Shown here: positions 57,960 through 64,000 of the stretch, in pieces
How positions within the stretch are numbered: position 1 is the first letter of the stretch
Layout of the letters: every line of letters starts with the position of its first letter
Assembly (NCBI RefSeq): GCF_003326795.1
Contig: NZ_JPWI01000012.1
Coordinates: 62,001-126,000, forward strand
Direction of reading: 5' to 3'
DNA: 64,000 nucleotides
From: Thalassospira profundimaris
GTDB lineage: Bacteria; Pseudomonadota; Alphaproteobacteria; Rhodospirillales; Thalassospiraceae
Translations under genes and position numbers: made by a program
Notes under the pieces: generated by a model
Databases searched by the model: none
What the model was told of the DNA's origin: nothing
What the model saw: only the letters and a program-made list of their open reading frames with translations

Positions 57960-58065
57960 GATTATATGCCCCCGATCCGGGTTTTGGTGTGCTGAGCTAT
58001 CAGCAGGGGGGAGAAAAAGCCGGATCAGGGACACTTGCCCCGGGGTAAGGGCGAGACAGATATGA

Positions 58066-58530
58066 TTATTTCGACCGATAGGTGTCGTGGCATCCTTTGC
58101 AGGTCTTGCCAAGATCGCCCATCGCTGCACCCATTGCCGACTTGTCACCGGCAACAGCCGCCACGGCAAGGGCTGCTTCCCTGAGTTCCGGGAAACGACC
58201 GGAAAAATCATCCCAGTCGGTCCAGACTTTCTCGGTCGCGGTGGTTTTTACCGTCGCACCCGTTGTTTGGGGTTCGAAGGCGGCCGGGGCACTTGCTGCG
58301 GCAAAGGCAATGCCATTGGCAAGATTGCGCAAGACCGGATCAGGAAGATCACATTGTCCCTTAAGGTAACATCCAAGTGTTCCCATAGCGCCGCCAATCC
58401 CGTCCATCAACATCTGGCGGTTTTGTACGGCACCATTATCCATCATCTCGTCAGCGTTGGCATTGATCGGCATGATGCTGCCCGCGGCGATCATCGCGCC
58501 GAACAGTCCTGCAGTAACAAGGTGCTTCAT
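58066..58530 (-). CDS. Cytochrome c' / c-556-type (class II)
   Basis: A 154-residue protein. The signal peptide ends near ANADE. The heme site CKGCH stands almost at the carboxy end (CKGCHDTYRSK), as always in class II cytochromes, and the rest is a four-helix bundle. Such proteins bind NO or act as electron carriers. It is convergent with the cytochrome b561 gene, about 170 bases apart. A divergent gabD follows 195 bases upstream of its start. Confidence 0.93.
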   Translation of the reverse strand: MKHLVTAGLFGAMIAAGSIMPINANADEMMDNGAVQNRQMLMDGIGGAMGTLGCYLKGQCDLPDPVLRNLANGIAFAAASAPAAFEPQTTGATVKTTATEKVWTDWDDFSGRFPELREAALAVAAVAGDKSAMGAAMGDLGKTCKGCHDTYRSK

Positions 58531-58724
58531 GGCTTCTCTCTATTGTCGTTTGCGTGGTCTCTCTGATCGCGAAACAGGCGTTTGTTTCTTTTCTCTCTTG
58601 GAAGCATCTTGTTGCTTCATGCCTGTCGCTCAGCTTAGTGTCCCAGTTGCGCCCCTAAAACCGGAATCACAAGCGCGTGAGTAGAAAGATTTTTTCGACA
58701 CATGCGTCAAAGGAACTACCAGAT

Positions 58725-60242
58725 ATGTCGACCGCTGCCCCACATGATGCTTCGACCGCCAATGAAACTGCCATCCGCGAAGGCCGTGCGCGTGCGCGCA
58801 GTCTTATCCGCGACTGGGACCTGAAACGTGCCTATATCAATGGTGTCTGGCAGGATGCCGACAGCAAGGAGGTCCTTGACGTCATTGACCCTGCGCGGGG
58901 CGATGTCATCGGGGCGGTTCCGTTCATGCGTACGTCCGAGGCGCGCCGTGCAATCGATGCCGCCCATGATGCCTTTCCGGGCTGGTCGCGCCTGTTGGCC
59001 AAGGACCGCGCTGTCATCGTGCGACGCTGGCGCGATCTGCTTGAAACCCATCAGGAAGACCTGGCTGCCCTTATCACGCTTGAGCAGGGTAAACCCTATG
59101 ATCAGGCCCTGCGCGAAGTGATCGGGGCAATTGCCTATGCCGAATGGTATGGCGAAGAAGCCAAGCGCGCCTATGGTCAGACCATGCCAGCCACCCAGCG
59201 CGACCGCCGTGTCGTGGTGCAAAAGCATCCGGTGGGCGTGGTGGCGGCAATCACGCCATGGAACTTTCCGCTGACCATGGTTGTGCGCAAATGTGCGCCT
59301 GCCCTGGCAGCAGGCTGTACCGTTATTGTCAAACCGGCCGAAGATACGCCGCTTTCGGCATTGGCCGCAGCAAAGCTTGCCGAGCAGGCGGGTTTCCCTG
59401 CCGGGGTCTTTAACGTGGTGACGGGGCTTCCCCAACCGATTGCCGAGGCTCTGACAGGCGATGAACGCGTCCGGATGTTGTCCTTTACCGGGTCGACCGA
59501 AGTTGGCAAACGGCTGATGGTGCAATGTGCGCCCACCATGAAAAAGCTGTCGCTTGAGCTTGGTGGCAATGCACCCTTTATCGTTATGGATGATGCCGAT
59601 ATTGATGCCGCGGTTGCCGGGGCGATGATTTCGAAATTCCGCAATAGCGGCCAGACCTGCGTTTGTGCCAACCGCATCTTTGTCCAGGACAGTGTCTATG
59701 AGGCATTCGTTTCAAAGTTCATTGCAGCAAGCAACGCACAGACCATCGGCAACGGCTTCGTGCCCGGAACGGATATCGGCCCGCTGATCAATCGTCAGGC
59801 GGTGGCCAAGGTCAAACGTTTGGTCGAGAATGCCCAGAAAGCCGGGGCGACACTGATTTATGGCGCAGAGATGCCGGGCGAAGGACATTTCGTCCGTCCG
59901 CTGGTGATGACGGATGTTCCCCATGATGCTGACTGTTTTGACGAGGAGCTGTTTGCCCCGGTCGCCCCGATTTACCGTTTCTCGACCGAGGATGAGGTGA
60001 TCGAACTTGCCAACCGGGTGCGCACCGGCCTGTCATCCTATCTTTATAGCCGTGATATCGGCCGGGTTCAGCGGATTGCTGATCGTCTTGAGACCGGTGT
60101 TGTCGGGATCAATGACGGCACCACCAGCCATGAAGGCGCGCCTTTTGGCGGGGTAAAGGAAAGCGGGCAGGGCCGCGAAGGCGGTCATTGGGGGCTTGAG
60201 GAATATCTTGAACCCAAATACCTCAATTACGCGATTGGTTAG
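58725..60242 (+). CDS. gabD: Succinate-semialdehyde dehydrogenase (NAD(P)+)
   Basis: A 505-residue aldehyde dehydrogenase. The catalytic Cys is in SGQTCVCANR, the Glu in LELGGNAPFIV and the cofactor loop in FTGSTEVGKRL. The sequence is of the GabD branch: KHPVGVVAAITPWNFPLTM and GGVKESGQGREGGHWGLEEY. It converts succinate semialdehyde to succinate at the end of the GABA shunt. ATG 58725 follows AAAGGAAC. No transaminase gene is adjacent. Other semialdehydes such as glutarate semialdehyde cannot be excluded. Confidence 0.92.
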   Translation: MSTAAPHDASTANETAIREGRARARSLIRDWDLKRAYINGVWQDADSKEVLDVIDPARGDVIGAVPFMRTSEARRAIDAAHDAFPGWSRLLAKDRAVIVRRWRDLLETHQEDLAALITLEQGKPYDQALREVIGAIAYAEWYGEEAKRAYGQTMPATQRDRRVVVQKHPVGVVAAITPWNFPLTMVVRKCAPALAAGCTVIVKPAEDTPLSALAAAKLAEQAGFPAGVFNVVTGLPQPIAEALTGDERVRMLSFTGSTEVGKRLMVQCAPTMKKLSLELGGNAPFIVMDDADIDAAVAGAMISKFRNSGQTCVCANRIFVQDSVYEAFVSKFIAASNAQTIGNGFVPGTDIGPLINRQAVAKVKRLVENAQKAGATLIYGAEMPGEGHFVRPLVMTDVPHDADCFDEELFAPVAPIYRFSTEDEVIELANRVRTGLSSYLYSRDIGRVQRIADRLETGVVGINDGTTSHEGAPFGGVKESGQGREGGHWGLEEYLEPKYLNYAIG

Positions 60243-60751
60243 TGTGGACTGACGCGACCCCAAATACCGCTCAAATCACAGATCGGAAAACGGCAATTGC
60301 CTTCCTGGCTTTTGCCGTTTTTTGCTTTTGGCAAAGCCATGCAAAATTGTTTGGTCGGACTCCGGCGAAAAAACCGGATGATTTTAACGTATTTGGCAAA
60401 AAAATCGCGGTGGCCAAAGCTGTTTTTCGCATGGTTTCTTCTACTGGTTTATGGAAACGAGGCTCTGAACAGGGCAGAAATCTCTAATTAATCCAGTTCT
60501 GATGTCCGGTTGAAGCAGAGGCTTTTTGAAAATATCCAGCAAATCGAAGCTGTTATTTGTCATGATACATTCATGCGTTATGCGCATGCGGTAATTGTGG
60601 CGGTAATGTTTCACGTTATGCATAACGTGCATGGGTGGAGTGAGGAATCTCTTCTCGTGGGAATGTAAAAACAGGCGTACACCGGTTTTCAGAGAATGTA
60701 ACGCAAAACCCAGACGCGATATGCGCGGGATGCTTTTGAAAGGAAACGGAC
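60243..60751. other. Intergenic region with palindromic sites
   Basis: About 509 bases between gabD and a tiny gene. The left half is AT-rich and empty of genes. The right half carries two palindromic elements (see 60572-60629). No tRNA or other RNA was recognised. Confidence 0.5.
60572..60629 (+). promoter_or_regulatory. Two palindromic operator-like sites upstream of a tiny gene
   Basis: CACGTTATGCATAACGTG (60612-60629) is a perfect 18-base palindrome. CATGCG, TTATG, CGCATG (60572-60588) is a second inverted repeat. Both contain CGTTATGC, 38 bases apart, or roughly 3.6 helical turns. They lie 120-180 bases before the gene at 60752 and are likely binding sites for a dimeric regulator, whose identity is unknown. 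Confidence 0.6.
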
Positions 60752-60913
60752 ATGAAAATGTATCGTGATTATGACCTGGTTGCCCTGCAGCGCGAAGCAG
60801 AACATCTCCGTGCGGCTGCAATGCGCAGCATGTTTCTGGCAGTCGTTCGCAAGGTTGCTGCACTGTTCGGTGCAAACCGTAAGCCGCATGGCGGCGTACC
60901 GGCTGGCGCATAA
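60752..60913 (+). CDS. Tiny basic amphipathic protein, 53 aa
   Basis: A short frame with an excellent ribosome site (AAAGGAAAC, 60740s) and a strong terminator behind it, so it is a real monocistronic gene. The product is helical and basic (MKMYRDYDLVALQREAEHLR opens it), has two methionine-rich turns and a glycine/proline tail. It has no signal peptide. It resembles in size and charge the small DUF1127-like regulators of alphaproteobacteria, but the motif is not the same. Function unknown. A palindromic control region precedes it. Confidence 0.75.
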   Translation: MKMYRDYDLVALQREAEHLRAAAMRSMFLAVVRKVAALFGANRKPHGGVPAGA

Positions 60914-60960
60914 GTTCGCCCTCCAAAGAATTCCGGTGCCAGTTCCGTCTGGTATCTTGA

Positions 60961-60997
60961 AAAACACCTCCGCAATCCTCCCATGCGGGGGTGTTTT
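60961..60997 (+). terminator. Terminator after the tiny gene
   Basis: AAAACACCTCCGCA and TGCGGGGGTGTTTT form a 14-base-pair stem with one T-G pair and a 9-base loop. The second arm ends in TTTT, which serves as the U-run. Confidence 0.9.
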
Positions 60998-61077
60998 CGT
61001 ATGTATGCTTCACCTTCGGAGCCGAGCCGGTTATTAAGGGGGAATATCCCGCCTGAATTCCGGAGAAACTGGTTCTT

Positions 61078-61866
61078 ATGAAACTCGCTCATTATGCCTT
61101 TGGTGAAGAAAATCGCGACAATGGAACCATTGTAATTGTCCATGGTCTGTTCGGGCAGGCCCGGAACTGGACCGCGATTGCCCGGCGTCTGGCGGAAAAA
61201 TACCACGTGGTGACTGCGGATTTGCGCAACCATGGCCGGTCAGACTGGGATATGGAAATGACCTATCCCGTGATGGCATCCGACCTTGCCGAACTGATCC
61301 GCGATGTTTCTGATAAACCGGTTCATCTGGTCGGGCATTCGATGGGGGGGAAGGCATCGATGGTGCTGTCGCTGTCGAAAGATTCCGGTCTGGTGGCTGA
61401 TCTGGTGATCGTCGATATCGCCCCGGTTCGCTACGAACACGATTACACCGGTTATATCAGTGCAATGCGCGGTGTCGATTTTGATGCGGTGACCCGCCGT
61501 GCCGAGGTCGAAGATGCCCTTTCATCGGGTGTCTCGGAAAAGGGTATCCGTCAGTTTCTCGCCCAGAATGTCACGACAGACAAGGATACCGGCAAAATGT
61601 CATGGCAGGTCAATATTGATGCCATGGCCGCCCATCTTGCTGACATTATTGGCTGGCCCGAGGGCGAGGTAGCCGGTTCCTATGACGGTGATGTTCTGTT
61701 TATCTCGGGTGCGAATTCCCACTATGTCGATCCCAAGGATCGCGATCATATCAAATCGCTGTTTCCCAAGGCCGCCTTTACCAGCATCAAGGGGGCGGGC
61801 CACTGGGTACATGCCGAAAAGCCCGATGCGGTTCTTTTGACCCTGTCTGCATTTTTGAACCGCTAG
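61078..61866 (+). CDS. Alpha/beta-hydrolase, YbfF-like esterase
   Basis: A 262-residue cytosolic hydrolase. The oxyanion start IVHGLFGQARNW, the nucleophile elbow VGHSMGGKAS and the catalytic His in GAGHWVHAEKP are all present. The pattern DLRNHGRSDW is typical of the YbfF acyl-CoA/short ester esterases. ATG 61078 follows GGAGAAAC. It is followed 21 bases later by the NudK-like gene, so they form an operon. Confidence 0.92.
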   Translation: MKLAHYAFGEENRDNGTIVIVHGLFGQARNWTAIARRLAEKYHVVTADLRNHGRSDWDMEMTYPVMASDLAELIRDVSDKPVHLVGHSMGGKASMVLSLSKDSGLVADLVIVDIAPVRYEHDYTGYISAMRGVDFDAVTRRAEVEDALSSGVSEKGIRQFLAQNVTTDKDTGKMSWQVNIDAMAAHLADIIGWPEGEVAGSYDGDVLFISGANSHYVDPKDRDHIKSLFPKAAFTSIKGAGHWVHAEKPDAVLLTLSAFLNR

Positions 61867-61887
61867 TTCGCAAAAGCCGGAGACACC

Positions 61888-62502
61888 ATGTCAGATCTGC
61901 CCAAAGGCTGGTTGATCCCCGACCAGGACCATGTGCGTATTGATGATATCGAATGTCTGTCTGACAACTGGTATCACCTTTATCGCGTCAGTTTTGACCT
62001 GAAACGATCCGACGGGACGTGGCAGCACCAGACGCGCGAAGCCTATGAGCGCGGCAACGGGGCGGGCATTCTTCTTTATAACCGTGCGGACAGGACAGTG
62101 ATCCTGACCCGGCAATTCCGGTTGCCGTCTTTTGTGAATGGCAATTCGGACGGCATGCTGATTGAAGTGCCGGCTGGCCTGCTTGATGATCGCGATCCCG
62201 CTGCCGCCGTCATTGCAGAGGTCGAGGAAGAAACAGGATATCGTATCGGCAAGCCGGAAAAGGTCTTTGACCTTTTCATGAGCCCGGGCTCCGTGACTGA
62301 GCGTCTGCATCTGTTCGTTGCCGAGGTCACGCGCAATCACCGCGAAGGAGACGGCGGTGGCCTAAGGGACGAGGGTGAAGACATCCACGTTCTTGAAGTC
62401 AGCTATGACGATGTTCTTCCGATGATCACTGATGGGCGGATCCGCGATGCCAAGACAATCATCTTGCTTCAGCATGCGCTTTTGACCGGATTGTTCGAAT
62501 AG
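61888..62502 (+). CDS. NUDIX hydrolase, GDP-mannose pyrophosphatase (NudK)-like
   Basis: A 204-residue protein. The amino end LSDNWYHLYRVSFDLKRSDG and REAYERGNGAGILLYN are characteristic of NudK. The Nudix box reads GLLDDRDPAAAVIAEVEEET; the usual Glu after five residues is Asp and the usual Arg/Lys before the Glu is Ala, while the EExG core is kept. It would cleave GDP-mannose or a similar nucleotide sugar. It follows the esterase gene and ends 8 bases from a convergent SDR. Confidence 0.88.
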   Translation: MSDLPKGWLIPDQDHVRIDDIECLSDNWYHLYRVSFDLKRSDGTWQHQTREAYERGNGAGILLYNRADRTVILTRQFRLPSFVNGNSDGMLIEVPAGLLDDRDPAAAVIAEVEEETGYRIGKPEKVFDLFMSPGSVTERLHLFVAEVTRNHREGDGGGLRDEGEDIHVLEVSYDDVLPMITDGRIRDAKTIILLQHALLTGLFE

Positions 62503-62510
62503 GCGCGTGC

Positions 62511-63251
62511 CTACCAGGGCAGTTCCTGTCCGTCATAGGCAAAGAAACCACCCGACTTGTCAGCAGCAAGGTTGTTAATCACGGCCAGCATGTTTGCACT
62601 AGCCTGCTCGGGGCTTTGAACATTCAGGCCCGATTTTGCAAATGGACCGGAAAGTCCGGTATCAACCGTGCCGGGATGCAGGGCAATACAGACCGCATCA
62701 CGTTTGCTCCGGGCCAGTTCAATGGCGCTACACTTGACGAGCTGGTTCAGGGCGGCCTTGGCCGCACGATATCCGTACCATCCGCCCATCCGGTTATCGC
62801 CAATACTGCCAACCTTGGCTGAAAGGGTTGCGAAAACCGACTTTCCGTTGCGTGCTAAAAGCGGGCAGAAATGCTTCATCAGCAAGGCCGGACCAATGGC
62901 ATTGATCTGAAACTGCTTGGCCATGTAGTCGGCATTAATCTGGCGCAGGGACTTTTCGGGCTGAAACACCTCGTCATGCAGATAGCCGGTCGCATCAATG
63001 ATCAGAACGATATCACATCCCAGATCAGCCGATTGTCGCCTGGCATCCTCGGCACAGCGGGCAACGGTTTCCACATTCTCGAAATCAAGACCCGGTTCGG
63101 TTTTCCGTCCATATTCCAGAACACGGGCAAAGTGCCCGGATGCTTTCAAATGGGTCACAAATGCCCTGCCAATCCCCCCGGTCGCACCGGTGACGATGGC
63201 GATCTGGTTTTCGGGGAATGTCTCAAGTGACAAGGTGTTCTGTTCTGACAT
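62511..63251 (-). CDS. SDR-family oxidoreductase (CsgA-like)
   Basis: A 246-residue short-chain dehydrogenase. The cofactor motif is TGATGGIGRAF and the active site has Ser in LSAKVGSIG and Tyr-x3-Lys in YGYRAAKAA. The pattern resembles the C-signal/CsgA group, which is named after the Myxococcus protein; most members are plain oxidoreductases. The catalytic Asn is in FQINAIG. It is convergent with the NudK-like gene. Confidence 0.9.
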   Translation of the reverse strand: MSEQNTLSLETFPENQIAIVTGATGGIGRAFVTHLKASGHFARVLEYGRKTEPGLDFENVETVARCAEDARRQSADLGCDIVLIIDATGYLHDEVFQPEKSLRQINADYMAKQFQINAIGPALLMKHFCPLLARNGKSVFATLSAKVGSIGDNRMGGWYGYRAAKAALNQLVKCSAIELARSKRDAVCIALHPGTVDTGLSGPFAKSGLNVQSPEQASANMLAVINNLAADKSGGFFAYDGQELPW

Positions 63252-63384
63252 GGGTTGCCTTTGGCTTGTTGCGCGACTTGATACGCGCCCGTCTCAGGCA
63301 TGGTTCAATATAAGCCGGTAAAGCTTTGTGTGGACCTTCGATTATGCGTTTATGGCTTCAGGTGCCCGACCCGTTTTCGCGTGA

Positions 63385-64000
63385 TCAGTGCTGCTGTGCT
63401 TGTGGATCAGGGGCTTCTTCAGGTTCCCCGCGCTCGTCGCGCATGATTTCAAACAATGTCTCGTTCTGGGCGCGCAAGGTGTCGATATAGCCTTTGTCAA
63501 CGCCATGTTCGTTCCAGCGGGTGCGCAGTTTTTCAAGCGTTTCGAAATCATGTTTACGGAAAGCCGTTTTCTTGCGATCTGCGCGTGCTGGCGACAGGCC
63601 AAGCTCGACAAGGGCATCGCGTCCAAGATTAAGCGCACTTTCAAACGTTTCACGCTGGACGCAATGGGCCCCGGCATTTTCAAGCTCATAGACATGATGG
63701 CGGTCAAGGGCGCGGGCCAGAATGCGCACATTTGGATAATGCTTGGCGACGTGGGTCACCAGTTCGGTCAGGTTGTCACGGCCATCGATTGCGGCCACAA
63801 ACAGCTTGGCATTGGCAATACCGGTGGTGTGCAAAAGATCGGGGCGTGTTGCATCCCCGAAATAGGCGCGGAACCCGACCCGGCCAAGCCGTTCAATCAG
63901 TTCGGGATCGTGATCAAGAACCACGACATTGTAGCCATTGGTGCCCAGAAGACGGGTGATGATCTGGCCAAAACGGCCGATACCCGCGACAACGATATCG
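63385..64000 (-). CDS. KefB/KefC-type K+/H+ antiporter, C-terminal part
   Basis: The open frame runs in from the right edge with no start codon in view, so the 5' end lies outside. The part seen is the RCK_N domain: a Rossmann dinucleotide motif GIGRFGQIITRLLG followed by VVLDHDPELIERLG, YFGDATRPDLL and ILARALDRHHVYELENAGA. A charged tail of ~60 residues follows, with an acidic end. The domain binds nucleotide and gates potassium efflux, with glutathione adducts in the classical system. Membrane part not visible. Confidence 0.9.
   Translation of the reverse strand, partial: DIVVAGIGRFGQIITRLLGTNGYNVVVLDHDPELIERLGRVGFRAYFGDATRPDLLHTTGIANAKLFVAAIDGRDNLTELVTHVAKHYPNVRILARALDRHHVYELENAGAHCVQRETFESALNLGRDALVELGLSPARADRKKTAFRKHDFETLEKLRTRWNEHGVDKGYIDTLRAQNETLFEIMRDERGEPEEAPDPQAQQH

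Overview
This window looks like chromosomal DNA of a marine alphaproteobacterium, most likely Thalassospira or a close relative in the Rhodospirillales. That placement is inferred from gene content (mreBCD-mrdA-rodA cluster, imelysin iron operon, ppx-rlmE, guaB and guaA close together), from moderate-to-high GC, and from the general feel of the proteins. No database search was possible. About 60 protein genes are supported, with two tRNA-Gln genes, one candidate small RNA, several terminators and several operator-like sites. No transposase, integrase, phage gene or CRISPR array was seen.

Layout. 1-6.6 kb is signalling: an anti-sigma-type ATPase and a STAS antagonist (minus strand), a sigma-54 response regulator of NtrC/LuxO architecture, cobC, a PhyH-family oxygenase, a stand-alone HPt protein and an unusual M24-fold protein. 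6.9-10 kb holds a small Rho-N-like protein and a periplasmic binding protein paired with a membrane diguanylate cyclase. 10-16 kb is the rod-shape cluster mreB-mreC-mreD-mrdA-rodA. 16-27.6 kb is mixed metabolism: a dienelactone-hydrolase-like protein, a Tat-exported metallo-beta-lactamase-fold protein, a LysR regulator, leuA with a leucine-rich leader peptide, a LysE exporter, another diguanylate cyclase, a cold-shock protein and 5-formyl-THF cyclo-ligase. 27.7-37.9 kb has two tRNA-Gln(CTG) genes, ppx, rlmE, a split Aer-like PAS/chemoreceptor pair, guaB, an RsmB-like methyltransferase and guaA.

38-41.3 kb is accessory DNA just downstream of guaA. It carries GSCFA, FkbM and PhyH genes and a decayed second copy of the guaA 3' end, the scar expected of a genomic island using the guaA 3' end as its attachment site. 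41.4-46.9 kb has an SDR, a MAPEG protein, an XRE/DUF2975 pair and an ArsR-zntA metal-efflux unit. 47-51.3 kb is a polar amino-acid ABC operon ending in ridA and an IclR regulator.

51.3-57 kb is an iron locus. A four-gene imelysin/di-heme oxidoreductase operon is transcribed from a promoter containing a very good Fur box. At its far end a second Fur-type box overlaps a sigma-70-like promoter that reads into a structured, non-coding, terminator-ended segment of about 147 nt: a candidate Fur-controlled small RNA with a C/U-rich anti-Shine-Dalgarno loop. This is the most interesting element in the window. 57-64 kb holds cytochromes, gabD, a tiny protein behind two palindromic sites, a YbfF-like esterase, a NudK-like hydrolase, an SDR and the C-terminal part of a KefB/KefC-type antiporter cut by the window end.
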